NCBI GenBank assembly: GCA_964386435.1
Contig: CAYLSV010000031.1
Coordinates: 1-40,121 of the forward strand
Origin: CAYLSV01 sp964386435
GTDB lineage: Bacteria; Planctomycetota; Phycisphaerae; Tepidisphaerales; Tepidisphaeraceae
Direction: 5' to 3'
Length of the DNA: 40,121 nt
A program made the position numbers and the translations under genes. Shown here in pieces: positions 22,910 to 31,196 of this stretch. Within the stretch, counting starts at the first letter, position 1. Each line of letters begins with the position of its first letter. The notes under the pieces were generated by a model. The model was not told where the DNA came from. It ran no database searches and saw nothing but the letters and a program-made list of their open reading frames with translations.

Positions 22910-23932
22910 TCAACGGCGGGGGGCGGCGGCGAGGGTCATCTGCAGCGTCAACGGCACCGCCCGGCCCGGCCGGCGGATGCGCACGGTCACCTCGTCGCCC
23001 GGCTCCAGATCGGTCAGTGCGTTGAGCAAATCATCGAACGACGACAACCGCTGGCCGTCAATCTGACGCAGCACGTCGCCCTCCCGCAGCCCGGCGATCT
23101 GAGCGGGGCTGTTGGCGATCACCTCGTCAATTCGCAGCACCAGATTGTTGTCCACGAACCGCACGCCCATGTACGCCCGCTCCTCGCCGCTGGGCACCAG
23201 ACGGCTCCACGCCCGGCGGTAGTGGTCGATGGGCACGTGGAAGTTGGCAAAGCTCCGCTGGCCGATACGGCTGTGGATGCCCACGACGTTGCCGGCCAGG
23301 TCCAGCAGCGGCCCGCCGCTGTCGCCGCCGACCAGGGTGTTGTCGGTCCGCAAGGCGAACCGCCCGCCGACGATCAGCCGCCCCAGCCGCAGCACCGGCG
23401 GCCGATTCTCCTGCAATCCGCCGGGGTGGCCCAGCGCGATCAGCCACTGCCCGTCGATGAGTGCATCGCTTTCGCCCATCGGCACGAACGGGAAGCCGCC
23501 GGGCTCGGTCGGTTCGTCCGTGATCTGCACGACACCGCTGTCGTAATCGTTGATCTGCCCCAGGACCACGCCGCGAACCTCGCGGCCCNNNNNNNNNNCC
23601 GAGTCGAGCGTGACCCGCACCGGCCGCCCCGGCCGCCCCGAGACGTGCCCGGCCGTCAGCACCAGCCCGTCCGGGCTCACGATCACGCCGCTGCCCTGCC
23701 CGCCGCCGGCGCTGATCGCCACCACCGCCGGCCGTGCCCGCCGGTATGTCCGCCGCACCTGCTGCGACAGGTCGCCCAGCTCGTCCAAATCATCCGCCGC
23801 CCCCAACTCCCTCACCTCCGCCGGCACCATTCCCACCCCCGGCGGCTCGGCCGCGACAATCAGCGGCACGAGCGTCAGAACCAGCATCGGGATGGCGAAC
23901 CTGTTCCAACGCACGACCCAATCATAACCCAC
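22910..23932 (-). CDS. Secreted S1C (DegP/HtrA-like) serine protease with PDZ domain
   Basis: About 340 residues. An N-terminal hydrophobic signal (about 12-28) precedes a trypsin domain with a complete triad: H96 in VLTAGHVSG, D131 in DYDSGVVQI and S205 in GGDSGGPLLDL. A PDZ domain (about 245-335) contains ANSPAQIAGLREGDVLRQIDG. HtrA proteins degrade or refold damaged envelope proteins. The start is uncertain: GTG at 23932 or 23914. A 10-N gap falls at about residue 112-115 with the frame kept. It is the first gene of a three-gene operon with a pseudoprotease and a small acidic protein. Confidence 0.9.
   Translation of the reverse strand: MGYDWVVRWNRFAIPMLVLTLVPLIVAAEPPGVGMVPAEVRELGAADDLDELGDLSQQVRRTYRRARPAVVAISAGGGQGSGVIVSPDGLVLTAGHVSGRPGRPVRVTLDSXXXXGREVRGVVLGQINDYDSGVVQITDEPTEPGGFPFVPMGESDALIDGQWLIALGHPGGLQENRPPVLRLGRLIVGGRFALRTDNTLVGGDSGGPLLDLAGNVVGIHSRIGQRSFANFHVPIDHYRRAWSRLVPSGEERAYMGVRFVDNNLVLRIDEVIANSPAQIAGLREGDVLRQIDGQRLSSFDDLLNALTDLEPGDEVTVRIRRPGRAVPLTLQMTLAAAPRR
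23589..23598. other. Assembly gap (10 N)
   Basis: Ten N inside the HtrA-like gene, between the catalytic His and Asp; the real length is unknown. Confidence 0.99.
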
Positions 23933-23943
23933 GCCGCCCCAAG

Positions 23944-23969
23944 TTGCGGCCCCCGAAATTGGGCCGCAA
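23944..23969. terminator. Stable hairpin between 24101 gene and protease operon
   Basis: TTGCGGCCC and GGGCCGCAA form a 9-bp stem with an 8-nt loop. It lies after the minus-strand gene ending at 24101 and before the minus-strand protease gene. No T-run follows, so an intrinsic terminator is only possible, not shown. Confidence 0.3.
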
Positions 23970-24100
23970 TCTTGATGAGGCGGGAGGTAGCTGCGAACAG
24001 GTGCCTACAGGTCGTGGCGTCGCTCGTCAGAAAGAGGGCGTTGCTGATGCACAAGCTCAGTCGCAAGCTGTTCCGCCAGACAAGCACATGGTCATCCGCG

Positions 24101-25171
24101 TCACTCCGCCGCGTTGTCCGCCGATGCCGCGTGCCACTTGCGGCGGTCGGGGTCCCACGTCAGCGTGTCGCGGTTGTCCTGCACCCACGTCGGCAAATCG
24201 CTGCTGCCGACGCCGGGGGCGTCGATGTGGTCGAGCAGGGCGATGAGCATGGCCGGGCGGGTCTGGTGCTCGTTGACCATCTGGCCGCCGTCGAGGGCGA
24301 CGGCGGTGTAGAGCAGGGCGTCGCGGACGCCGTGGCGGATGGCCAGCGGGGCGGCCTGTTGCTGGCCCCACTCGCCCTGCTTCTGGCTGTTGATCCACAT
24401 CCGCTCGATCGCGTCGTCGAGCTTCGGCCGGGGGATCGTGTCGGTCGCGGCGGCGTACTCGGTGTACAGCGACTGCAATTGGTACGGCTGCGTCTGGGCC
24501 AGCATGCCCAGCAGGGTGTCGGCCAGGGCCGGGTCGTCCAGCCGCAGGCCGGCGATGGCGAGCTCGCGGTGGCTTTGGTGCTGCGGCATGTTCTTGAGGG
24601 CGGTGCGAATTTCTGCCTCGGCGTCCTCGACCCACTCGTGCTTGAGGATCAGCGACGCCATCTGCGGGTTCTTCGGCAGCAGCTCGATGATCGTCGCCTT
24701 GTGAGCCCCGACGTCCATCTTCTGCAGGGCCTGCTTGACGTACCAATCGTCATAATGCGGCAGCAGCAGATCAGCGTGCTCGTCGCCGACGTCGGTGAGC
24801 ATGCCGATTTGCGGGTCGTCGCTGCTGTAGCTGTTCTGGCCCTTCGAGGCATTGACGACCGCCTGCACGTACTCGGCAAGGTCATCGCGGCTGGCGTCGT
24901 CGGGCAGCTTGATGACGCGGAGCAGCTCGATGTTCGGGCCACGCTCGCGATGGTGGTTCGGGAGGTTGGCGAAGCGGGGGTCTTCCTCCTCGGCCGCCGC
25001 GGCGGTGGCGGGGGCGCCTTCTTCGAGTTGCCGCTCGATCTGCTCGAGCCGGATTTCCATCTGCTGCAGCTTGGCGAGGATGTCCTCCAGCAACATCTCC
25101 GTCCGGTCAGGCTCCTCCGCGGCCAGAAGCGGCGTGGCGAACAGCAGCGGAATGAGCAACAGCCAACGCAT
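24101..25171 (-). CDS. Secreted helical protein of unknown function
   Basis: A 356-residue protein with a signal peptide (residues 1-18, cleaved after LLAA). A coiled coil follows (about 22-52, LLEDILAKLQQMEIRLEQIERQ) and then an acidic linker. The remainder is helical and rich in Leu, Ala and Gln, with HEAT-like spacing (for example DDPALADTLLGMLAQTQPYQLQSLY). No catalytic motif. It probably acts in the periplasm or on the envelope; the coiled coil suggests oligomers. ATG at 25171, with no strong Shine-Dalgarno. Divergent from the lipid kinase gene at 25234. Confidence 0.78.
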   Translation of the reverse strand: MRWLLLIPLLFATPLLAAEEPDRTEMLLEDILAKLQQMEIRLEQIERQLEEGAPATAAAAEEEDPRFANLPNHHRERGPNIELLRVIKLPDDASRDDLAEYVQAVVNASKGQNSYSSDDPQIGMLTDVGDEHADLLLPHYDDWYVKQALQKMDVGAHKATIIELLPKNPQMASLILKHEWVEDAEAEIRTALKNMPQHQSHRELAIAGLRLDDPALADTLLGMLAQTQPYQLQSLYTEYAAATDTIPRPKLDDAIERMWINSQKQGEWGQQQAAPLAIRHGVRDALLYTAVALDGGQMVNEHQTRPAMLIALLDHIDAPGVGSSDLPTWVQDNRDTLTWDPDRRKWHAASADNAAE

Positions 25172-25233
25172 GATCGTGATGATAACGCGCGGCGAAAACT
25201 TCGGAAACCCAAACGTCGGCGTACCGTCGGGAC

Positions 25234-26184
25234 ATGGCGACGCTCGTCTGCTTCAACCCGATTGCCGGCCGCGGCAAGGGGCGGCGGGTGGCCGCGGCGT
25301 TGCAACGGCGGCTGCCGGGGGCGCGGCTGGAAGATCGCCACCCAGATACGCTGCCGGCGGAGGTGTTTGACGGCATCGACGTCGTGCTGAGCGTCGGCGG
25401 CGACGGCACGCTGCGGGCGGTGCTATCGGCGGTCCTGCGGCACACCGGCGGCGACGGGCCGATGCTGGGCGTGGTGCCCTTGGGGACGGCGAATTTGATG
25501 GCCCAGCATTTGGGCGTGCAGCCGCCAGGGCTGCTGCGGCCCAAGTGGCTCGACGCGGCGCCGCTGCTCGATTTGTCCGAGAGGTTCGCCGACTTCCCGA
25601 TCGACGCGCTGGCCGACGCGGCGGCTCGATCGGTCGCGGCGGGGCGGTCGCGGCGGGTGGATGTCGCGACGGCGGCGGGCGAGTTGATGCTGCTGATGGC
25701 CGGCGTGGGGCTGGACGCCGACGTGATCCACGCGCTGCAGACGAGCCGCACCGGGCCGATCAAGCGGCTCGATTACTTGCCGGCGGCGGCGCGGGCGGCG
25801 TGGTCCTACGTGTTCCCGGAGATCGTGGTGACGGTCGACGGCCAAGCGATCGGCGGGCCAACGCGGGGGGTGGCGATCTGTGCGAACGTGCCGGAGTACG
25901 GCCTGGGCGTGCCGCTGTTGCCCGAGGCGGTGGCGGACGACGGGCTGCTCGACGTGGCGGTGCTGCCGGCGGGGAACCGGCTGGAGTTGATCGAGCTGAC
26001 CCTCGCCGCCATCGCCGGCCGGCACCACCTCACCCGCGGCACCCGCCTCGTCCGCGGCCGACACGTGCGAATCGAAACGATGGGCGACCCGGTCGCCGTC
26101 CAGGTCGACGGCGAGGCGGCGGGCACCACGCCGCTGGAGATGACGGTGGGGACGCGGCAGGCACGGTTTCTGTTGCCGGGGTGA
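25234..26184 (+). CDS. Diacylglycerol/lipid kinase family protein (DagK/YegS fold)
   Basis: 316 residues. The N-terminal ATP-binding domain has CFNPIAGRGKGRRV (about 6-19) and the hallmark GGDGTL (55-60) with PLGTANLMAQHLG. The C-terminal domain is the beta-sandwich of the family, with VEVDG-like ending VAVQVDGEAAGTTPLEM. Such enzymes phosphorylate diacylglycerol or related lipids at the membrane. ATG at 25234. It lies 18 bases before kdsA on the same strand, so both may take part in envelope lipid synthesis. The exact lipid is unknown. Confidence 0.9.
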   Translation: MATLVCFNPIAGRGKGRRVAAALQRRLPGARLEDRHPDTLPAEVFDGIDVVLSVGGDGTLRAVLSAVLRHTGGDGPMLGVVPLGTANLMAQHLGVQPPGLLRPKWLDAAPLLDLSERFADFPIDALADAAARSVAAGRSRRVDVATAAGELMLLMAGVGLDADVIHALQTSRTGPIKRLDYLPAAARAAWSYVFPEIVVTVDGQAIGGPTRGVAICANVPEYGLGVPLLPEAVADDGLLDVAVLPAGNRLELIELTLAAIAGRHHLTRGTRLVRGRHVRIETMGDPVAVQVDGEAAGTTPLEMTVGTRQARFLLPG

Positions 26185-26202
26185 GGGTTCTACCGTGCGG
26201 CC

Positions 26203-27009
26203 ATGCCCGACCCGCTGCGCCGCGACGATTGCCCCTTGTTCATCTTCGCCGGGCCGTGCGCGATCGAGTCGTACGACCTCTGCATGATGGTGGGTGAGCA
26301 GGTGAAAGCGATCTGTGACGATCTTGGGCTTGCCTACGTCTTCAAGGGCAGCTTCGACAAGGCCAACCGCACCAGCGGCAGCAGCCCACGGGGGCCGGGG
26401 ATGGAGGCGGGGTTGAAGGTGCTGGAAAAGGTCGGGGCGGCGCTGGGCGTGCCGACGATGACCGACGTGCACGAGTCGCCCCAGGCGGCGGCGGTGGGGC
26501 AGGTCTGTGATGTCCTGCAGGTGCCGGCGTTCCTGGCGCGGCAAACCGATCTGCTGCACGCCTGCGGCAAGACCGGCAAAACGATTCACGTCAAGAAGGG
26601 GCAGTTCATGGCTCCGTCGGAGATGGCGAACCCGGTGGCGAAGCTGGCCGACGTCGGGTGCGACGACGTGGTGCTGTGCGAGCGCGGCACCTTCTTCGGC
26701 TACGGCCGGCTGGTGAACGACATGACGGCCCTCCGCGAGATGCGCCGCCTCGGCAAGCCTGTGAGTTTCGACGCCACCCACTCCACCCAACGCCCCGCCG
26801 GGCAAGGCGACAAGAGTGGCGGCGATCCGACCGCGACGCCGCTGCTGGCCCGCGCCGCCGTCGCCGCCGGCGTCGACGGGTTGTTCATCGAGTGCCACCC
26901 CGAGCCGAGCGAGGCGTTGAGCGACGCCGCGAGCATGGTGCGGCTCGACGGCATGCGCAAGCTGCTGACGGACTGCACGCGAATCGAAGCCTTGGGGCTC
27001 GGCGACTGA
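26203..27009 (+). CDS. kdsA: 3-deoxy-8-phosphooctulonate synthase (KDO-8-P synthase)
   Basis: 268 residues, the usual family length. KdsA condenses arabinose-5-phosphate and phosphoenolpyruvate to Kdo-8-phosphate for the LPS core. Motifs: FAGPCAIES (14-22), FKGSFDKANRTS, GPGMEAGLKVL, TDVHESPQA, VKKGQFMAPSEM, CERGTFFGYGRLVNDM, FDATHSTQRP and IECHPEPSEALSDA. ATG at 26203, 18 bases after the lipid kinase gene. It indicates a Kdo-containing outer membrane. A type B palindromic repeat follows directly. Confidence 0.97.
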   Translation: MPDPLRRDDCPLFIFAGPCAIESYDLCMMVGEQVKAICDDLGLAYVFKGSFDKANRTSGSSPRGPGMEAGLKVLEKVGAALGVPTMTDVHESPQAAAVGQVCDVLQVPAFLARQTDLLHACGKTGKTIHVKKGQFMAPSEMANPVAKLADVGCDDVVLCERGTFFGYGRLVNDMTALREMRRLGKPVSFDATHSTQRPAGQGDKSGGDPTATPLLARAAVAAGVDGLFIECHPEPSEALSDAASMVRLDGMRKLLTDCTRIEALGLGD

Positions 27010-27020
27010 TTCGAGATGCA

Positions 27021-27122
27021 ACGTAGCTGCGACCCCACGGGTCGCAGTGGCGGCGTCCGAGATCCATCGGCGGTGCAAGTCTTGGGACGCACACACTGCG
27101 ACCCGTCGGGTCGCAGCTACGT
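27021..27122. repeat. Palindromic intergenic repeat, type B copy 2
   Basis: Arms 27021-27049 and 27094-27122 are inverted over 29 nt with one mismatch, starting ACGTAGCTGCGACCC. Each arm is self-complementary, as in the copy at 10072-10182; the inner spacers of the two copies are unrelated. It lies between the convergent genes kdsA and 27144. Confidence 0.82.
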
Positions 27123-27143
27123 CGTCCTCTGCGTGACGATGTT

Positions 27144-28751
27144 TCAACCCTCGGCGAGTTGCTCGCTCGGGCGGCGGGGGGTTCGCAGGTGGTTGAGGGT
27201 CAAATTCTCGACCTTGAGCCGAGCCGTCTCGACGTACAACCCGACGCGGCCGGCGGCGAAGCTGTCGTCGGCGAGCGTGAGCAGGACGAAGCCGTTGATG
27301 ACCAACTCCAAGTAGCTGCCGAAGGCCAGCAGCTCGAAGTCCCAAGGCCCGGCGGGGTCGCTGAGCCAGAAGCCGCTTTGCAAAGCCTCGAATTGGAAGG
27401 CGTGCTCATCGCGGCCGTCGTGGCGGGCACCCCAACTGCGGAGTTGGGCAACGCCCTTGATGAGGTCGAGCGAGAGGTGGTAGCCGTCGGAGGTGTCCGG
27501 ATTGGTGCGGAAAACGAATCCGCACTTGCCGCGGCCATCCAGGTGCAAGCGGCCGCTCAGGCGGAAGCAGTCGACGGGCTCGGCGAGCAGGAACGCCTCG
27601 AAGCCGCCGTCGGAATCGATGGCGAAGCAGCCGTCGCCCTCATCTTCGACGCGGGCGTGTGGGTTGCCAACCATCGGCGCCAGCGGCATCAACTCGCCGC
27701 ACGACTTGGTGGCCGTCACCTGCTGGTCAAAGCCCTCGAACGGCTTAAGCTTCAGCCGGCCGTCATCGGAGATGACCACCCGCTTGGGCGGGGGCATCAG
27801 GTTCCGCGTCGTCTTGCCGACAAGGTCGCGGCTGAAGAAGTTCCACACCAGCGGGCCGCCCGGATCGTGCCCGATTCGGGCGGCGTAGTTGCCCTGTGGC
27901 AGCAGCACATTGTCGAAGTAGTTCCGCCACGGCCCGTCGAGACTCTTGCTGTACCAGTACCGCACTTTCACGTCCTCCCGGATGCTGCCGAGCAGGAAGT
28001 ACGTGTCGCCGATCTTCGTGAGGTTCGGCACCTCGACGTCGTCGTAGATTCGCGGATGGTACAGCGGCTCGCGCAGCTCGAACTGGTCGGGCGCGACCTC
28101 CTCGGCCACGCCAATGCAGCCGCGGCGGATCACCGGCCCGTCCGGCACGCGGGCGGCCATGAGCAACATGCCGCGGGCGTCCGGCCCCTCGCCATCGCGG
28201 TAGTAGTACGGGTCGCGAAAGCTCACCCACTGCCGGCCCTCGTCGAGCGAATCTTCGTACCATGGCTCCTGCGCCGCCAACGGCCAGGCGCTGTCGGCGT
28301 CATAGCCGTGGCGGATGTTGTCGCTGGGCAAATCGCCCCGCCGCCGATCATGCCGGGCCCACCGGTCCGGTGTCTTGACCCACGTGTACAAATCGTCGCT
28401 CTTGGCCAGCCCCAGCCGCTGCACATACCCGCCGTCTCGCCGCGACAGCCCGGTGTAAAACATCCGCCACCCGCCCGGCTTGTGCGGGTCGGGCGTGACG
28501 TGCATGGTCCACAGCATGTCGTCATCCCACCCGCCGGGGTGGCCGATGAACAGCGCGTTGTCCACCCGCCGCCAGTTGAACGCGTCGCGGCTGACGGCAT
28601 GGGCGATGAAGTCGTGGTTCGGCAGGACCAGGTGGAACAAATGGTACAACCCGTCGTGCCAAAGCACGTCGACGTCGCCCATGTTCTTACGCTGGAATCC
28701 AAGATCGGTGTACATCGGCGGGGGCAGGATAGGGCTAGCGCCCACAACCAT
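27144..28751 (-). CDS. Glycoside hydrolase-like protein (five-bladed propeller, GH32/GH43-like)
   Basis: About 535 residues. The N-terminal part looks like a beta-propeller glycosidase: GDVDVLWHDGLYHLFHLV, then IAHAVSRDAFNW, MLWTMHVTPD, WRMFYTGLSRRDGGY and FRDPYYY, the typical blades of GH32/GH43/GH130-like enzymes. The C-terminal part (about 380-535) is a beta-sandwich like that of GH32 enzymes (GGFEAFLLAEPVDCFRLSGRL, FELLAFGSYLELVINGFVLLTL). Catalytic residues cannot be fixed without alignment. ATG at 28751 is used, with GCAGG upstream; ATG at 28715 is an alternative. No signal peptide, so probably cytosolic. The sugar substrate is unknown. Confidence 0.8.
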   Translation of the reverse strand: MVVGASPILPPPMYTDLGFQRKNMGDVDVLWHDGLYHLFHLVLPNHDFIAHAVSRDAFNWRRVDNALFIGHPGGWDDDMLWTMHVTPDPHKPGGWRMFYTGLSRRDGGYVQRLGLAKSDDLYTWVKTPDRWARHDRRRGDLPSDNIRHGYDADSAWPLAAQEPWYEDSLDEGRQWVSFRDPYYYRDGEGPDARGMLLMAARVPDGPVIRRGCIGVAEEVAPDQFELREPLYHPRIYDDVEVPNLTKIGDTYFLLGSIREDVKVRYWYSKSLDGPWRNYFDNVLLPQGNYAARIGHDPGGPLVWNFFSRDLVGKTTRNLMPPPKRVVISDDGRLKLKPFEGFDQQVTATKSCGELMPLAPMVGNPHARVEDEGDGCFAIDSDGGFEAFLLAEPVDCFRLSGRLHLDGRGKCGFVFRTNPDTSDGYHLSLDLIKGVAQLRSWGARHDGRDEHAFQFEALQSGFWLSDPAGPWDFELLAFGSYLELVINGFVLLTLADDSFAAGRVGLYVETARLKVENLTLNHLRTPRRPSEQLAEG

Positions 28752-28791
28752 GGTATGTTGACCTGCGGGCAACTCTGAGCTAACGTGGTAA

Positions 28792-29058
28792 GTGATCCCG
28801 TCCAGTCGCCTGCCGCCCGACGACTTCAGGGATGATTGCGAGGAAGCCGTGAGCAACGGGCGGCACGCCATCGGCGGCTTGCTCGGGAGGTCGCTCACGA
28901 ATAATGAGCTTCGCTGGCTCTTGGAAGATTTCGCCGTGGTTCTGGACGATCTAGATCAGGCGGTGCGAAAGGGCAATCTTGAAGCGATGAAAGAGTTTTT
29001 CTTCGAGGCCAACTCGGTAGGTGAGGCCATCGCCGACCTTTTGATGGAGGATGACTGA
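28792..29058 (+). CDS. Small acidic helical protein paired with an HTH regulator
   Basis: 88 residues from GTG at 28792, or 69 from GTG at 28849, which has the better Shine-Dalgarno (GAGGA 5-6 nt before). Mostly helical and acidic, with NELRWLLEDFAVVLDDLDQAV and a C-terminal DLLMEDD. No family recognised. The stop comes 1 base before the ATG of the HTH gene at 29060, so the two form a tight pair. A toxin-antitoxin-like module is possible, but neither protein carries a known toxin motif. Confidence 0.68.
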   Translation: MIPSSRLPPDDFRDDCEEAVSNGRHAIGGLLGRSLTNNELRWLLEDFAVVLDDLDQAVRKGNLEAMKEFFFEANSVGEAIADLLMEDD

Positions 29059-29059
29059 C

Positions 29060-29410
29060 ATGTCGCACGCGCGCCGCAGCAATTTTAATAAGATATCGAG
29101 CCGGATCATCCGCCACCTGATGGACAAGCACGGCATGACGATGACGGCAATCGCCCAAGTCGTCGGCGTTGATAAGTCGTTCATCAGCCGGTGTGCCTCG
29201 GCCGAGCGAGAGTTGTCGAGCCGGCAAATGGCCGCCTTGGCGGACCATTTCGACATGGGGCTCGGGGCATTCCTGCTTTCGACCAGACCTCCGCGTGAGC
29301 CACGGTCGGAGCAGGAGCGGGAAATCTTCGGCCTGATCCGCAACATGATGAACGCCGCCGACCGGGCCCAGGCCGCCCTCAAGACGCACCAGGCCGACCC
29401 GGCGGCGTGA
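29060..29410 (+). CDS. XRE-like helix-turn-helix DNA-binding protein
   Basis: 116 residues. The helix-turn-helix lies at about 15-70: IIRHLMDKHGMTMTAIAQVVGVDKSFISRCASAERELSSRQMAALADHF, a Cro/CI-type fold whose recognition helix follows VDKSFISR. The C-terminal tail (about 85-116) is a charged helix. GGAGG lies 9 nt before ATG at 29060, which is better placed than for the upstream ATG at 29051. The first codons are AT-rich (AATTTTAATAAGATATC), unlike the neighbours, which hints at transfer. It probably regulates its own pair of genes. Its end overlaps the convergent gene by 32 bases. Confidence 0.85.
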   Translation: MSHARRSNFNKISSRIIRHLMDKHGMTMTAIAQVVGVDKSFISRCASAERELSSRQMAALADHFDMGLGAFLLSTRPPREPRSEQEREIFGLIRNMMNAADRAQAALKTHQADPAA

Positions 29411-30023
29411 TGCCCTCGGCCCCCGCCCCGCACTCGGGGCAGCGGCCGGGGGTGGCTCGGAGGTCGTAGCCGCAGGCGGGGCAGTGGCCGGCGACGAGCC
29501 GGCGACGCTGGCGGCGGGCGACGAGGAAGCCGCGCCCGGCGAGGCCGGTCAGCAGCAGGCCCAGCCCGCCGGTGAACCAGTGCGGTACGGCGATACCGCG
29601 AACTTTCGCATCCAACCCGTTGTTAGTGTTGTACGACTGGTGGTAGAACGCAAAGCCGCGCCAGCTCTCAGCGGTCCAGCGTCGGACGTCGAAGGTATCG
29701 GTGAAGCTGGGCGGAACTGGAAAAAGCCCGTCCTCGGCAGCCGTCGGCCGATAGGCTTGCCTCACAACAAACTTGGACTCGGTCCGCCATCCTGCATCCC
29801 ACCCGGCCTGCGGCTCGTTTATAAATGTGCGGGTTTCGAACATCATCGAATCGGTCATCGTGTTCAATAACATTGTCCTGCGGCTCGGTTGCGGCGTGGT
29901 GGAGTCGTCTTGGGTCCAAACGATGTACACAGGCTTGAAGTTACCGAAGAGCGTCCCCGCGACGGAAATTGCGAGCAGCAGCAGGCCGAGCAGCAGCGTA
30001 AGCCAGCGGCGTAGGCGTCTCAC
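29379..30023 (-). CDS. Membrane protein with C-terminal zinc ribbon
   Basis: 214 residues. An N-terminal membrane helix (about 8-27, LTLLLGLLLLAISVAGTLFG) is followed by an extracytoplasmic domain with many aromatic residues. A second membrane helix (about 160-178, WFTGGLGLLLTGLAGRGFLV) then leads to a cytosolic zinc ribbon CPACGYDLRATPGRCPECG. This C-terminal ribbon is common on Phycisphaerae membrane proteins. GTG at 30023 overlaps the galK stop by 4 bases (GTGA), so it is probably translated with galK. The longer reading frame upstream is antisense to galK. Function unknown. Confidence 0.8.
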   Translation of the reverse strand: MRRLRRWLTLLLGLLLLAISVAGTLFGNFKPVYIVWTQDDSTTPQPSRRTMLLNTMTDSMMFETRTFINEPQAGWDAGWRTESKFVVRQAYRPTAAEDGLFPVPPSFTDTFDVRRWTAESWRGFAFYHQSYNTNNGLDAKVRGIAVPHWFTGGLGLLLTGLAGRGFLVARRQRRRLVAGHCPACGYDLRATPGRCPECGAGAEGITPPGRPGAS

Positions 30024-31174
30024 TCGACCACCTCTGCCCCGGCGGCGGCTGCGGTAAGAAACGCTTCGGGCTTTTTGCCGGTGTGTTGTTCGTAGGCGCC
30101 GGTGACGGCTTGCAGGACTTGCTCGGCCTTCTCGGGTGTGGCGAGGGTGACGGTGCAGCCGCCGAAGCCGCCGCCGGTCATGCGGCTGCCGTGGACGCCT
30201 TCGTGCTTCACTGCCTCGGCGGCGAGCCAGTCGAGTTCCGGCGTGCTGACCTCGAAGTCGCCGGACAAACTCGCGTGGCTGGCGGCCATCAGTTCGCCGG
30301 CCGACGCGTAGTCGCCGGCGGCCAGCTTTTCGGCAAAGGCTTGGCAGCGGGCGTTCTCCGTCGTCACGTGGCGGCAACGCTTGAACACCGTCGGGTCGAG
30401 GTCGCCCACCGCCGCGTCGACCTGCTGCGGCGTCACGTCACGCAATTTCTCCACGCCGAAGTGGGCCGCGCCGGCCTCGCACTGCTTGCGGCGCTCGGCG
30501 TACTCGCCGCCGGAGAGTTCGTGTTCGGTCATCGAGTTGATGACGATCACGCTGACCGCCGCCGGGTCGATCGGCACGAACTGCTTCGACAGATCCCGGC
30601 AGTCCAGCAGCATCGCGTGCCCGGCGTGGCCGGCGGCGACGATCATCTGGTCCATGATCCCGCACGGCACACCGGCAAATTGCTGCTCCGCCTGCTGCGC
30701 GAGCAGCGCCAATCGGTCGGCATCGAGTTCCTGCCCGGCGAGTTTCAGCAGGGCGGTGGCGGTGCCGACCTCCATCGCCGCGCTGCTGGAGAGGCCGCCG
30801 CCGGGCGGCAGGATGTTGAGCACCAGCGCGTCCATGCCGACCAGCGGCACGCCGCCGACCTTGAGGAAGTGCGTCATGCCCTTGACGTAGTTGCCCCACT
30901 TCGGCTCGCCGGGCGCGAGATCGTCGGTGATCCCGAACTCCACCGGCATGTCGGGGAACAAGCCGCTGCGGACGCAGACTTGCTCGTCCTCCCGCTTCGT
31001 CGCCACGAAGTAGATGCCCGGCTCGATCGCCATCGGACAGACGAAGCCGTCGGAGTAGTCGGTGTGCTCGCCGATGAGGTTCACCCGCCCCGGTGCCCGC
31101 ACAACGCATTCGGCATCGCGGCCGAAGAGTTCGAGAAATTGGTGGCGGGCGGCGTCGATGTCGAACTGGCTCAT
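30020..31174 (-). CDS. galK: Galactokinase
   Basis: 384 residues. GalK phosphorylates galactose at C1 in the Leloir pathway. GHMP-kinase motifs: RAPGRVNLIGEHTDYSDG (26-43), the ATP loop LPPGGGLSSSAAMEVGTATA, and the C-terminal GSRMTGGGFGGCTVTL. GVPCGIMDQMIVAAG and the catalytic Asp region are intact. The start is ATG at 31174, where the family N-terminus begins; the open frame further upstream runs across an assembly gap and is antisense. Divergent from 31197 with 22 bases between, so the promoters overlap. Confidence 0.96.
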   Translation of the reverse strand: MSQFDIDAARHQFLELFGRDAECVVRAPGRVNLIGEHTDYSDGFVCPMAIEPGIYFVATKREDEQVCVRSGLFPDMPVEFGITDDLAPGEPKWGNYVKGMTHFLKVGGVPLVGMDALVLNILPPGGGLSSSAAMEVGTATALLKLAGQELDADRLALLAQQAEQQFAGVPCGIMDQMIVAAGHAGHAMLLDCRDLSKQFVPIDPAAVSVIVINSMTEHELSGGEYAERRKQCEAGAAHFGVEKLRDVTPQQVDAAVGDLDPTVFKRCRHVTTENARCQAFAEKLAAGDYASAGELMAASHASLSGDFEVSTPELDWLAAEAVKHEGVHGSRMTGGGFGGCTVTLATPEKAEQVLQAVTGAYEQHTGKKPEAFLTAAAAGAEVVE

Positions 31175-31196
31175 GCCGTCACCGTAGCCTGAAACT

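Noticed and set aside
23875..24087. 70-codon minus-strand frame between the protease and the coiled-coil protein
   Set aside because: No ribosome site, no similarity, and it overlaps the signal-peptide region of the protease gene.
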